From: Flavobacterium chungbukense
GTDB lineage: Bacteria; Bacteroidota; Bacteroidia; Flavobacteriales; Flavobacteriaceae
NCBI RefSeq assembly: GCF_020805785.1
Contig: NZ_JAJGZV010000005.1
Span: forward strand, 62,001 to 126,000
Length of the DNA stretch: 64,000 nucleotides
Reading direction: 5' to 3'
Part shown: positions 34,155-42,659 of the stretch, one piece after another
How positions within the stretch are numbered: position 1 is the first letter of the stretch
Layout: each line of letters starts with the position of its first letter
Program-made: the position numbers and the translations under genes
The notes under the pieces: generated by a model
What the model was told of the DNA's origin: nothing
The model's database searches: none
The model's input: the letters and a program-made list of their open reading frames with translations, nothing else

Positions 34155-34156
34155 AG

Positions 34157-34222
34157 TTTCACGCAGATTTAGCAGATTTAAGCAGATCAAAAAAGAAAAT
34201 CTGCCAAATCTGCGTGCAAAAA
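34157..34222. repeat. CACGCAGATTTAGCAGATT inverted repeat
   Basis: CACGCAGATTTAGCAGATTT near 34160 is mirrored by AATCTGCCAAATCTGCGTG ending at about 34217. It lies between the macroglobulin and pbpC genes. A single related arm (AAATCTGCGTTATCTGC) occurs at about 14731. Confidence 0.75.
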
Positions 34223-34247
34223 AAACTTTGAGGTAAAATAATTAGGA

Positions 34248-36623
34248 TTGAAAAATAAATTAAAAGCGCTTTTCCAACGTATCATAAATTGGATAAAAAG
34301 AAACAAAATAAAATCAGCAATTGCATTTATGCTCTTGCTGATTTACTATTTTTCGATACCTCGAACGTTATTCAAAGAACCCTATTCAACAGTTATAGAA
34401 AGCAAAGAGGGAGAATTACTTGGAGCAAAAATTGCTCGAGACGGACAATGGCGATTTCCTGCGCAGGACAGCGTTCCGTACAAGTTCAAAAAATGTATCG
34501 TTTATTTTGAAGATGAATATTTCTATAAACATCCCGGCTTCAATCCCGGAGCGATGATTAATGCTTTCAAACAGAATAAAAAAGCTGGAAAAGTTGTCAG
34601 AGGAGGAAGTACATTGACACAGCAAGTAATCAGACTTTCCCGAAAAGGGAAAAACAGAACTTACTTCGAAAAAATAATAGAAATTATTTTGGCTACGAGA
34701 TTAGAATTAGGTTATTCTAAAAACGAAATTCTCGAAATGTACGCTGCTCATGCGCCATTTGGAGGAAATGTGGTGGGGTTGGAAATGGCTTCTTGGCGTT
34801 ATTTTGGAGTGCAGTCCAATCAATTATCTTGGGCAGAAAATGCTGTTTTGGCCGTTTTACCAAATGCGCCAAGTTTAATTTATCCAGGAAAAAATCAGAT
34901 AAAATTACGAAACAAACGAAACCGACTTTTGTTAAAGCTGCATCAAGAAGGTATAATTGACAAACATACGTACGAACTTTCAATAGAAGAGCCTTTGCCT
35001 CAAAAACCGTATGATCTTCCTCAAATTGCACCGCATTTACTGCAGAGAGTAGCCAAAAATGAAGAAGGAACACGTGTAAAAACTACGATTAATTATGCTT
35101 TGCAAAACCGTGTAAATCAAATTGCAAGATATTATTACAATCAGTACAAACAGAATGAAGTTCATAATCTGGCAATTTTGGTAATTGATGTCCAGAACAG
35201 AAATATAATGAGTTATGTTGGAAATGCTCCAACGGATAAAGACCATCAAAAAGATGTTGATATCATTGATGCTCCTCGAAGTACAGGAAGTATTTTAAAG
35301 CCGCTTTTATACGGTGCAATGTTAGATGACGGCGAATTGTTACCCAACACTTTAGTGGCTGATATTCCGACGCAAATTTCGGGCTATACGCCTCAAAATT
35401 TTAATTTAACATTTGATGGTGCTGTTCCTGCGCATCGTGCATTATCGCGTTCATTGAATATTCCCGCTGTTTTGATGCTTCAGGAATTTACCGTAAATAA
35501 ATTTTACGAAGAACTTCAAAAATTCAAATTGAAGAATATTAATAAAACACCCGATCATTATGGTTTGTCACTTATTTTGGGCGGAGCCGAAAGTAATCTG
35601 TGGGATTTGTGCCGAACGTATGCAAATCTTTCGTCAACATTAAATTATTATTCTAAAAATCAAGGAAAATATCGAACAAATGAGTTTACAGAACTAAATT
35701 ATAAAGACGGTTTTAAACCCGATTTTGGTTCAGAAACTAATCAGAAGAACATTCTAGGCGCAGGATCAATTTGGTTGACTTATAACGCAATGGAAGAGGT
35801 GAACAGGCCCGAAGGAGACGAAGCTTGGAAATTTTATGATAGTTCGTTAAAAATTGCATGGAAAACGGGAACAAGTTTTGGAAATCGTGATGCATGGGCA
35901 ATTGGAACAAATTCAAGATATGTGGTAGGAATTTGGGTTGGAAATGCAACTGGTGAAGGACGACCGACTTTAACGGGAGTTACAAGTGCTGCACCAATTT
36001 TATTTGACGTTTTTAATTTATTGCCAAGACAAAGATGGTTTGAAACGCCGTATAAAGATTTAGCAGAAGTTGAAGTTTGTCGTTTGAGCGGCTATTTAGC
36101 AAAAGATAATTGCCCAAAAATAAAACAATGGGTTTCCAAAAAAGGAAAATCAACGAAAGTTTGCCCGTATCATAGAACTATTCACTTAGATAAAACAGAA
36201 CAATTTCAGGTAAACAGCAGTTGTGAAAGTGTCGAAAATATTGTCACTAAAAATTGGTTTGTATTGCCTCCTGTAATGGCATGGTATTACAAAAGTCAAC
36301 ACATTGAATATTTGCCTTTACCTCCATTTAAAGAAGGATGCGAAGGAACACAAGCCACAACAATGGATTTTATTTATCCAAAAGCGAACAGTAAAATTTA
36401 TCTAACGAAGGATTTTAATAGCAAGGTACAGCCAGTAATTCTTAAAGTGGCTTATTCTGAAAGAGATAAAGAGCTTTTTTGGTATGTTGATGATGTATAT
36501 AAAGCCACGACAAAGACTTTTCATGAATTACCTATTACGCCAACTACAGGAATACATTATATTACTGTTGTAGATGCATCTGGAAATGAAATAAGACGTA
36601 AGATAGAAATTGTTAGAGAATGA
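34248..36623 (+). CDS. pbpC: penicillin-binding protein 1C
   Basis: The 791-residue bifunctional peptidoglycan synthase has one N-terminal membrane segment (SAIAFMLLLIYYFSI), a glycosyltransferase family 51 domain (YFEDEYFYKHPGFNPGAMI, RGGSTLTQQVIRLS) and a transpeptidase domain with the active-site S348 in STGSILKPLLYG and the KTG box at 539-541 (WKTGTSFGNRDAW). A C-terminal BiPBP_C-like domain ends the protein, as in PbpC. The start appears to be TTG at 34248, since no ATG precedes the membrane segment. Its link to the macroglobulin is known from enterobacteria, where the pair is thought to repair and defend the wall after periplasmic attack. Confidence 0.93.
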   Translation: MKNKLKALFQRIINWIKRNKIKSAIAFMLLLIYYFSIPRTLFKEPYSTVIESKEGELLGAKIARDGQWRFPAQDSVPYKFKKCIVYFEDEYFYKHPGFNPGAMINAFKQNKKAGKVVRGGSTLTQQVIRLSRKGKNRTYFEKIIEIILATRLELGYSKNEILEMYAAHAPFGGNVVGLEMASWRYFGVQSNQLSWAENAVLAVLPNAPSLIYPGKNQIKLRNKRNRLLLKLHQEGIIDKHTYELSIEEPLPQKPYDLPQIAPHLLQRVAKNEEGTRVKTTINYALQNRVNQIARYYYNQYKQNEVHNLAILVIDVQNRNIMSYVGNAPTDKDHQKDVDIIDAPRSTGSILKPLLYGAMLDDGELLPNTLVADIPTQISGYTPQNFNLTFDGAVPAHRALSRSLNIPAVLMLQEFTVNKFYEELQKFKLKNINKTPDHYGLSLILGGAESNLWDLCRTYANLSSTLNYYSKNQGKYRTNEFTELNYKDGFKPDFGSETNQKNILGAGSIWLTYNAMEEVNRPEGDEAWKFYDSSLKIAWKTGTSFGNRDAWAIGTNSRYVVGIWVGNATGEGRPTLTGVTSAAPILFDVFNLLPRQRWFETPYKDLAEVEVCRLSGYLAKDNCPKIKQWVSKKGKSTKVCPYHRTIHLDKTEQFQVNSSCESVENIVTKNWFVLPPVMAWYYKSQHIEYLPLPPFKEGCEGTQATTMDFIYPKANSKIYLTKDFNSKVQPVILKVAYSERDKELFWYVDDVYKATTKTFHELPITPTTGIHYITVVDASGNEIRRKIEIVRE

Positions 36624-36631
36624 TAACCGAT

Positions 36632-36697
36632 TGTCAGGCTGAGCGTAGTCGAAGCCCACGTGTCAATTGGAGTGAACTTCGACTACGCTCAGGGTGA
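36632..36697. repeat. GTCAGGCTGAGCGTAGTCGAAG inverted repeat
   Basis: CTGAGCGTAGTCGAAG and CTTCGACTACGCTCAG are separated by about 27 bases. A second copy of this family is at 44062-44128. It directly follows the pbpC stop. Confidence 0.78.
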
Positions 36698-36746
36698 TAT
36701 TAGTATTCAAATTACTTTTTAAATATAGTTTTTGAACATAAATTTC

Positions 36747-36806
36747 CGCCACGAATTACACCAATTGACACAAATTAATTCGTGCAAATTCGTGTAATTC
36801 GTGGCG
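36747..36806. repeat. CGCCACGAATTACACCAATT inverted repeat
   Basis: CGCCACGAATTACAC is mirrored by GTGTAATTCGTGGCG, with ACACAAATTAATTCGTG in the middle. Same family as 21543-21616. Confidence 0.78.
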
Positions 36807-36822
36807 AAAAAAAAGACACAAA

Positions 36823-36852
36823 AAAACCGCCAATCTCACGAAAGGCGGTTTT
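36823..36852 (-). terminator. intrinsic terminator after the RNase E/G gene
   Basis: AAAACCGCC and GGCGGTTTT pair across AATCTCACGAAA, with A and T runs outside, just beyond the stop at 36859. Confidence 0.86.
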
Positions 36853-36858
36853 GTTTTT

Positions 36859-38403
36859 TTATTCTGAAATAACATTTCCTTTTTTATCATAGAAATGGTA
36901 TTCTAAGTACGTGTAAGCGTCACGAGGTATGATTTTCACCCATTTCTTATGTTCAAAAAACCATTTTGAACGTAATGATGGAAAACCTTTGCTGAGGTAT
37001 GCAGCCACAAACGGATGTGTATTAAGCACAACTTTATTGTGGGTTTTTAAAAGTCTTTCTAAATCAGAGGTGATCTTGTCAATTATTAATATTGGTGCTT
37101 CAATTTCACCATTAACTTTATTTGGATCTTCTTCTCTAGTTTTTATATTAACTTCTGGTCTTACTCGCTGTCTGGTAATCTGGACTAAACCAAACTTACT
37201 CGGCGGTAATATTTTATGCTTTGCTTTATCGTCGCTCATTTCTTCTCGCAAGAAGTCGAACAAAACTTTCCTGTTTTCAGGATTAGACATATCGATAAAA
37301 TCAACCACTATAATTCCGCCCATATCTCGAAGACGTAACTGTCTTGCGATTTCTGCTGCGGCAATCATATTTACTTCCATGGCCGTATCTTCCTGGTTGG
37401 TTGCTTTGTTTGAACGGTTACCGCTGTTTACGTCTATAACGTGCAGCGCTTCAGTATGTTCAATGATAAGATAAGCACCTTTACTCATGGAAACAGTTCT
37501 TCCAAATGAAGTTTTGATTTGTCTCTCTATATTGTATTTCTCGAAAATGGGGGTGTCATTTGATTGATAAAACTTAACAATCGATTGTTTCGAAGGTGCA
37601 ATTTCTTGCAGATATTCCTTCGTTTGGTGGAACAACTCTTCATCATCTATTTGAATACCGCTGAAGGTATCATTGAATACATCTCTTAATATTGAAGAAG
37701 CTCTATTAAGCTCTCCTAATACTTTTGATGGATGATGAGCAGTTGGTAATTTTTTACACATTGCAGACCATCTGCCAAGCAGGTTCTGCAAATCTTTTTC
37801 TAATTCGGCTACGTTTTTGCCTTCGGCTACTGTGCGAACAATAACACCAAATCCTTTAGGTTTGATCGATAGAACAAGTTTTTTTAGACGATCCTTTTCT
37901 TTTTTGTCTTCTATTTTTTGAGAAATAGAAACACGATCAGAAAAAGGAACTAGAACGATAAATCTTCCGGCAAGAGAAAGCTCAGCACTTATTCTTGGAC
38001 CTTTGGTCGATATAGGTTCTTTAACTACTTGAACTAAAACAGATTGATTGGCACTTAAAATATCAGTAATGATGCCATCTTTGTCAATCTCTTTTTCAAA
38101 CTGAAAGGTTTTTAGGGAGAAATCTTTTAATTTACCTGCGCTTACAAGTTTTATGAATTTCAGCTGAGAAGCTAAGTTTGGACCTAGATCATGATAATGT
38201 AAAAAGGCATCTTTTTCGAAGCCTACGTTTACAAAAGCAGCATTAAGTCCCGCAACTGGTTTTCTGATTTTGGCAATAAAAATATCACCAACCTGAAAGT
38301 TGCTTTTCTCTTCTTCTTTGTGTAATTCAATTAGTTTTCCATCTTTTAATAAGGCAAAATCTACGGCTTCAGAACTAGATCTAATGATTAATTCTTTATT
38401 CAC
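36859..38403 (-). CDS. rng: ribonuclease E/G family protein
   Basis: The 514-residue endoribonuclease has an S1-like RNA-binding part near the N-terminus (FQVGDIFIAKIRKPVAGLNAAFVNVG) and the catalytic domain with both metal-binding aspartates, in HVIDVNSGNRS and GGIIVVDFIDMSN. It processes and turns over RNA in the cytoplasm. The C-terminal degradosome scaffold of E. coli RNase E is absent, so it is RNase G-sized. The CPxCxG zinc-link that joins subunits in E. coli RNase E/G is also missing: the stretch after GLVQITRQRVRPEVN has no cysteine. The start is GTG at 38403; longer frames start with TTG inside repeats. Confidence 0.92.
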   Translation of the reverse strand: MNKELIIRSSSEAVDFALLKDGKLIELHKEEEKSNFQVGDIFIAKIRKPVAGLNAAFVNVGFEKDAFLHYHDLGPNLASQLKFIKLVSAGKLKDFSLKTFQFEKEIDKDGIITDILSANQSVLVQVVKEPISTKGPRISAELSLAGRFIVLVPFSDRVSISQKIEDKKEKDRLKKLVLSIKPKGFGVIVRTVAEGKNVAELEKDLQNLLGRWSAMCKKLPTAHHPSKVLGELNRASSILRDVFNDTFSGIQIDDEELFHQTKEYLQEIAPSKQSIVKFYQSNDTPIFEKYNIERQIKTSFGRTVSMSKGAYLIIEHTEALHVIDVNSGNRSNKATNQEDTAMEVNMIAAAEIARQLRLRDMGGIIVVDFIDMSNPENRKVLFDFLREEMSDDKAKHKILPPSKFGLVQITRQRVRPEVNIKTREEDPNKVNGEIEAPILIIDKITSDLERLLKTHNKVVLNTHPFVAAYLSKGFPSLRSKWFFEHKKWVKIIPRDAYTYLEYHFYDKKGNVISE

Positions 38404-38419
38404 ACTGTAAATTTTTATC

Positions 38420-38510
38420 CGTGAATAGGTTGTCGGTTGTCTGTTGATAGTTGTTTGGTGTACAAAACCAAAAACCAAAAACCAAAAATCATCAACTTCT
38501 ACAAGGATGG
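38420..38510. repeat. GGTTGTCGGTTGTC / CCAAAAACCAAAAA repeat upstream of rng
   Basis: Seen from the gene, GTTGATGATTTTTGG and TTTTTGGTTTTTGG units give way to CAACTATCAACAGACAACC close to the GTG start. Same family as 661 and 10933. Confidence 0.65.
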
Positions 38511-38539
38511 ATTAAACAATATTTTTAACAGGTATTAAC

Positions 38540-38666
38540 CCGGAGGGAAAATTTAAATTTCAATTTTTAAATTCCAAATTCCAATCGAAATCAGTGTTGA
38601 TTTCTTAATTTTTGGATTTTGGATTTTCTTTTTTGGAATTTTTGAAATTTCCCAAATTTCAATGAA
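38540..38666. repeat. AAATTCCAAATTCCAAT / TTGGAATTTTTG repeats
   Basis: AATTCCAAATTCCAAT near 38569 faces TTTTGGAATTTTTGAAATTT near 38630. Related TTGGAATTTGGATTTT tracts lie at about 12596-12626 and 48890-48930. Confidence 0.6.
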
Positions 38667-38677
38667 CTTTTAAAAAG

Positions 38678-38703
38678 AAAAAAGTAGTTTAAAACTACTT
38701 TTT
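38678..38703 (-). terminator. terminator overlapping the end of the 30-residue basic protein gene
   Basis: On the minus strand AAAAAGTAGTTT and AAACTACTTTTTT form the stem; the TAG stop of the small gene lies inside the first arm. Confidence 0.72.
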
Positions 38704-38787
38704 CTTTTTGTGACGGTTAGCTCTCGCTCTTTTTTTACGTTTGTGAGTCGCTACCTTATGTCTCTTTCTTTTTTTACCACTTGGCAT
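38695..38787 (-). CDS. 30-residue basic protein of the AURKAIP1/COX24 (bS22/mS38-like) type
   Basis: A 93-bp frame, too short for ordinary ORF lists, encodes MPSGKKRKRHKVATHKRKKR followed by ARANRHKKKK. Over 60 % of its residues are Lys, Arg or His. The KRKRHK...HKRKKR...NRHKKK pattern is that of the AURKAIP1/COX24 domain, related to bS22 of actinobacterial and mS38 of mitochondrial small ribosomal subunits. By family it is expected to bind 16S rRNA near the decoding region; this is inference. It lies between HU and the RNase E/G gene on the same strand, 27 bp after the HU stop, and its own stop sits in a terminator stem. The ATG is the only start. Confidence 0.82.
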   Translation of the reverse strand: MPSGKKRKRHKVATHKRKKRARANRHKKKK

Positions 38788-38814
38788 ATCGTGTCTGATT
38801 TATGTTAATTAATA

Positions 38815-39105
38815 TTATTTTGCTTCGTTGTTTGTCTTAACTCCTTCTACAAAAACTTTTGCAGGTTTAAACGCAGGAATGTTGTGTGCTGGAATCTTAA
38901 TTGTAGTGTTTTTAGAAATGTTTCTTCCAGTCTTTTCAGCTCTAGTTTTTACGATAAAACTACCAAAACCTCTAAGGTAAACATTGTCTCCAGTTTCTAA
39001 AGAAGTTTTAACTTCTTCCATAAAAGTTTCAACTGTTGCTTGAACGTCTCCTTTTTCAAGACCTAGTTTCTCTGAAATTTTCGCTACGATGTCTGCTTTC
39101 GTCAT
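38815..39105 (-). CDS. hup: HU family DNA-binding protein
   Basis: The 96-residue histone-like protein binds and bends DNA without strong sequence preference. It has the HU fold order: helices MTKADIVAKISEKLGLEKGDVQATVETFMEEVKTSL (two runs), then GDNVYLRGFGSFIVKTR, the arm segment GRNISKNTTIKIPAHNIPAFKP, and the end KVFVEGVKT. The arm carries PAHNIPAFKP, with the tip proline that intercalates into DNA. It has a clear promoter of its own at 39155 and is probably cotranscribed with the 30-residue basic protein downstream. Confidence 0.94.
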   Translation of the reverse strand: MTKADIVAKISEKLGLEKGDVQATVETFMEEVKTSLETGDNVYLRGFGSFIVKTRAEKTGRNISKNTTIKIPAHNIPAFKPAKVFVEGVKTNNEAK

Positions 39106-39154
39106 TTTCTTTCCTATTTTATTTTATAAATGGTGTACTATTTTTTTGAGTTTG

Positions 39155-39186
39155 CAAATATAGGAATTAAAAAAATAATTAATCAA
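39155..39186 (-). promoter_or_regulatory. promoter of the HU gene
   Basis: On the minus strand TTG (39184-39186), 21 bp, then TATATTTG (39155-39162). Matches both boxes of the Bacteroidota consensus; transcription would start about 45 bases before the HU ATG. Confidence 0.78.
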
Positions 39187-39219
39187 GCTAATTCGTTAAA
39201 TTTTAATTACATAAACATT

Positions 39220-39227
39220 TACTTTTG
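39220..39227 (+). promoter_or_regulatory. -7 box of mutY
   Basis: TACTTTTG ends 18 bases before the mutY ATG at 39246, giving a leader of only about 13 bases and supporting that ATG over the TTG at 39225, which lies inside the box. Confidence 0.6.
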
Positions 39228-39245
39228 TATTCTAAGTATTTTGCA

Positions 39246-40292
39246 ATGGATTTTCATAACATATTGATAAAATGGTATTTACGAAACAAGCGTGATTTAC
39301 CGTGGCGAAAAACGGTCGATCCGTACCAGATTTGGCTCTCAGAAATTATGCTTCAACAGACAAGAGTTGCGCAAGGAATGCCTTATTTTTTCTCTTTTAC
39401 TAAGGAATTTCCTACTGTAAAACATTTGGCAGACGCCTCAGAAGAGAAGGTTTTGAAACTTTGGCAGGGTTTAGGCTATTATTCAAGAGCCCGTAATCTT
39501 CATAAAACAGCTCAATATATCAGTAATGATTTGAATGGAGTTTTTCCTGATTCGTACAAAGAACTTTTGAAACTTAAGGGAGTGGGTGACTATACAGCGG
39601 CGGCAATTGCTTCTTTTTCTTATAATGAATCGGTTCCAGTTGTAGACGGAAATGTATTCCGTGTCTTATCTCGTTATTTTGATATTGAGTCAGATATTGC
39701 GCTTCCGGCAACTAAAAAAGAATTTGCTGCTTTGGCACAAGAATTAATGCCAAAAGATAATCCTGCGATTTTTAATCAGGCCATAATGGAATTTGGCGCC
39801 TTGCAGTGTGTGCCCAAAAGTCCAGATTGTTCTGTCTGTGATTTTAACGCAAGCTGTGCCGCATTGCAAAAAGGAAAAGTGAATATGCTTCCTGTAAAAT
39901 CTAAAAAGGTAAAAGTGACCAATCGTTTTTTTAATTATCTGATTTTGGAAGATGTTTTAGGAAATACAGTACTTCAAAAAAGAACGGCAAAAGGAATTTG
40001 GCATAATTTATATGAATTTCCTCTTTTAGAAACAGAATCAATAGTTGATTTTGATTTGGTTGCAAAAAAGGCAAAAGAAGAATTTTTCCCTTCTTATACT
40101 ATTATAGGTATAGAAGATTTTAATAAATCGACTGTAGTACATAAACTTTCGCACCAGCATCTTCATATACAGTTCTGGAAAATTAAGGTCAAAGAAAAAA
40201 TTGAAAATGGAATTGATGCCGAAAAATTAAAAACTTTTCCTTTCCCGATTGTGATTTATAATTTTATAGAAAAGCAAGAAATAAATTGCTAA
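39246..40292 (+). CDS. mutY: A/G-specific adenine DNA glycosylase
   Basis: MutY removes adenine mispaired with 8-oxoguanine. The 348-residue protein has the helix-hairpin-helix stretch LLKLKGVGDYTAAAIASFSY with the catalytic aspartate in VPVVDGNVFRVLSRY, the early WLSEIMLQQTRVAQ and the [4Fe-4S] site with spacing C-X6-C-X2-C-X5-C (CVPKSPDCSVCDFNASC). The C-terminal NUDIX-like recognition domain (residues about 230-345) has TAKGIWHNLYEFPLLE. It starts a run with ssb, gldE and gldD, the same order known in Flavobacterium johnsoniae. Confidence 0.95.
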   Translation: MDFHNILIKWYLRNKRDLPWRKTVDPYQIWLSEIMLQQTRVAQGMPYFFSFTKEFPTVKHLADASEEKVLKLWQGLGYYSRARNLHKTAQYISNDLNGVFPDSYKELLKLKGVGDYTAAAIASFSYNESVPVVDGNVFRVLSRYFDIESDIALPATKKEFAALAQELMPKDNPAIFNQAIMEFGALQCVPKSPDCSVCDFNASCAALQKGKVNMLPVKSKKVKVTNRFFNYLILEDVLGNTVLQKRTAKGIWHNLYEFPLLETESIVDFDLVAKKAKEEFFPSYTIIGIEDFNKSTVVHKLSHQHLHIQFWKIKVKEKIENGIDAEKLKTFPFPIVIYNFIEKQEINC

Positions 40293-40299
40293 AAAAATG

Positions 40300-40307
40300 T
40301 ATCTTTG
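40300..40307 (+). promoter_or_regulatory. -7 box of ssb
   Basis: TATCTTTG lies 20 bases before the ssb ATG and begins 8 bases past the mutY stop. No TTG at the -33 distance. Confidence 0.55.
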
Positions 40308-40327
40308 GTAGAAATACCACCTAAACT

Positions 40328-40768
40328 ATGAACGGAACATTAAATAAAGTGATGCTTATTGGCCATTTAGGAGATGATGTAAAGATGCATTATTTTGATG
40401 GAGGAAACTGTATCGGACGCTTTCAGCTGGCAACTAATGAAGTTTATATAAATAAAACAACCAACGAAAAGATTACTTCAACAGAATGGCATAATTTGGT
40501 TGTTCGCAATAAAGCGGCAGAAATCTGCGAAAAATATCTTTCTAAAGGAGATAAAATATATGTGGAAGGAAGAATAAAATCTCGTCAATGGCAGGCTGAA
40601 GATGGTACAACGAAATATACTACAGAAATTCAAGTTACAGAGTTTACTTTCCTGACTACCAAAAAAGAAACTGCACATACAAAACAAAATCAAGATACAG
40701 AGTCAGTAAAAAACACTAACTTTGATGCTGCAAATGAAGGGCTTCCTATTAATGATTTGCCTTTCTAA
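40328..40768 (+). CDS. ssb: single-stranded DNA-binding protein
   Basis: The 146-residue protein has the OB-fold of bacterial SSB (MNGTLNKVMLIGHLGDDVKM, IGRFQLATNE, TEWHNLVVRNKAAEICEKYLSKGDKIYVEGRI) and a short acidic tail ending NDLPF, the conserved tip that recruits partner proteins. It protects single-stranded DNA in replication and repair. The linker is short and polar (QNQDTESVKNTN). It sits between mutY and the gliding gene gldE, 24 bp before the latter. Confidence 0.95.
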   Translation: MNGTLNKVMLIGHLGDDVKMHYFDGGNCIGRFQLATNEVYINKTTNEKITSTEWHNLVVRNKAAEICEKYLSKGDKIYVEGRIKSRQWQAEDGTTKYTTEIQVTEFTFLTTKKETAHTKQNQDTESVKNTNFDAANEGLPINDLPF

Positions 40769-40792
40769 GATGTTTAACTAATTTTATGCAAT

Positions 40793-42088
40793 TTGGACCC
40801 GGAGCCCAGTTTACTTTTTACTACAAATTTTGACGGTAATCTTATAATTGGTTTCGTCGCAATCTTCATTTTGTTATTTCTTTCAGCGATAGTTTCTGGT
40901 GCTGAAGTTGCTCTTTTTTCTTTATCACAAAAAGATATAGAGGACACTTTAAACGAAAATCTTGCTAAAGGCAGAATTATTTCCAATTTATTAGATAAAC
41001 CCAAAAAACTTCTAGCCACTTTGCTGGTTGCTAATAATTTTTTCAACATTGGTGTTGTTATTTTGTTTGCTTACATGGGGCCCAATATTTTTGCTAATGT
41101 TAGTTCTGCGGCTCTCAAATTTACGTTTGAAGTAATTTTAGTTACTTTTTTAATTTTGTTATTTGGCGAAGTACTTCCAAAAGTTTATGCAAACCGTAAC
41201 AGTGTCCGTTTTGCAAAGGGAGTTGCTTATCCGCTGGCGTTTTTAGATAAAGTGCTTTCGCCAATAAGCTTGCCAATGAGGGCGCTTACTATATATTTGC
41301 AACATAAATTAGGAAAACAAAAGAATAACTTTTCAATCAATCAGCTGTCGCAGGCTTTGGAATTAACTGATTCTGAAGGGACTTCTACTGAAGAACAAAA
41401 AATTCTGGAAGGAATTGTTTCTTTTGGAAATACAGATACAAAACAGGTAATGAGCCCAAGAATTGATATTTTTGCATTAGAAATATCAGAAACGTTTGCG
41501 GAAATTTATCCCAAAATAATTGAAACTGGATTTTCTCGAATTCCAGTTTATCGCGATAATATTGATCAGATTGAAGGCGTGCTTTTCGTAAAAGATTTAT
41601 TGCCTCATATTGATAAAGAAGAATTTGATTGGGCATCTTTAATTAGAGAAGTTTTCTTTGTTCCTGAAAATAAGAAATTAGACAATCTGTTAAAAGATTT
41701 TCAGAGTTTGAAAAGTCATTTGGCAATTGTTGTAGATGAATATGGGGGAACTTCAGGATTGGTTTCTTTGGAAGATGTAATTGAAGAGATAGTAGGAGAT
41801 ATTAGCGATGAGTTTGATGATGAAAATCTGAACTTTTCACAGATTGATGAGAATAATTTTCTTTTTGAAGGAAAAATAAATCTAAAAGATTTTTACAGAA
41901 TTGTAGATGTTGATGAAGATACTTTCGAATCTAACAAAGGAGAAGCAGAAACATTGGCTGGATTTATTCTAGAAATTTTAGGAAATTTTCCGAAAAAAGA
42001 TCAAAAAGTACCTTTTGAAAACTGTATTTTCACCATTGAAACAGTTGACAAAAAGCGAGTAAAACAAATAAAAGTAACCATAAATTAA
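40793..42088 (+). CDS. gldE: gliding motility-associated membrane protein GldE
   Basis: The 431-residue protein has an N-terminal CNNM-like membrane domain (IIGFVAIFILLFLSAIVSGAEVALFSL and two further segments), paired CBS domains (TDTKQVMSPRIDIFALE, GFSRIPVYRDNIDQIEGVLF, DEYGGTSGLVSLEDVIEEIVGDI) and a C-terminal CorC/HlyC domain. It looks like a magnesium- or cobalt-efflux-type protein; in Flavobacterium johnsoniae the homologue GldE supports GldD in gliding. The start must be the TTG at 40793, because the ATG at 40786 is in another frame and an in-frame stop lies at 40775. The stop is 1 bp before the gldD ATG. Confidence 0.9.
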   Translation: MDPEPSLLFTTNFDGNLIIGFVAIFILLFLSAIVSGAEVALFSLSQKDIEDTLNENLAKGRIISNLLDKPKKLLATLLVANNFFNIGVVILFAYMGPNIFANVSSAALKFTFEVILVTFLILLFGEVLPKVYANRNSVRFAKGVAYPLAFLDKVLSPISLPMRALTIYLQHKLGKQKNNFSINQLSQALELTDSEGTSTEEQKILEGIVSFGNTDTKQVMSPRIDIFALEISETFAEIYPKIIETGFSRIPVYRDNIDQIEGVLFVKDLLPHIDKEEFDWASLIREVFFVPENKKLDNLLKDFQSLKSHLAIVVDEYGGTSGLVSLEDVIEEIVGDISDEFDDENLNFSQIDENNFLFEGKINLKDFYRIVDVDEDTFESNKGEAETLAGFILEILGNFPKKDQKVPFENCIFTIETVDKKRVKQIKVTIN

Positions 42089-42089
42089 A

Positions 42090-42650
42090 ATGTTAAACAG
42101 AATACTTTCAATAACTGCAATTTTGCTTGCACTAACAGTTATAAGCTGTAAAAACGATGTTTTGCCAAAACCGGCAAGTTTTCTTCGGTTGGATTATCCA
42201 GAAGCAAAATATGTAAATTTTGAAAACAATTGTCCCTTTGCTTTCGAAATTAATGAAGATGCAATTATTAAAGGAGAAAAAGAATGTGGTTTTGCGATTA
42301 CGTATCCTAAAATGAAAGCTACAATTTACTTGACTTATAAACCTGTAAATAATAACATTGATAAGTTATTGAGAGATGCTCAAAAGCTGACTTATGAACA
42401 TGTAATTAAAGCAGATGATATTTTAGAACAACCGTATTTAAACCCGCAAAAAAAGGTTTACGGAATGTTTTATCAAGTAGACGGAAACGCGGCAACAAAT
42501 TCGCAGTTTTACGTTACTGACAGTACAAAACACTTTTTGATAGGTTCTGTGTATTTTTATGCAAAACCTAACTTTGATTCTATTATGCCTGCAGCAAGTT
42601 ATGTTAAAAATGATATGCAGCGTTTGATGGAGACATTGAAATGGAAATAA
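42090..42650 (+). CDS. gldD: gliding motility lipoprotein GldD
   Basis: The 186-residue protein has a lipoprotein signal (ILSITAILLALTVISC) and the opening PKPASFLRLDYPEAKYV of GldD, an essential gliding lipoprotein in Flavobacterium johnsoniae. Its exact biochemical role is unknown. It starts 1 bp after the gldE stop, so translation is coupled, and a terminator follows at 42660. Order mutY-ssb-gldE-gldD is the known flavobacterial arrangement, which supports the call beyond sequence alone. Confidence 0.92.
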   Translation: MLNRILSITAILLALTVISCKNDVLPKPASFLRLDYPEAKYVNFENNCPFAFEINEDAIIKGEKECGFAITYPKMKATIYLTYKPVNNNIDKLLRDAQKLTYEHVIKADDILEQPYLNPQKKVYGMFYQVDGNAATNSQFYVTDSTKHFLIGSVYFYAKPNFDSIMPAASYVKNDMQRLMETLKWK

Positions 42651-42659
42651 AAGAAATAA

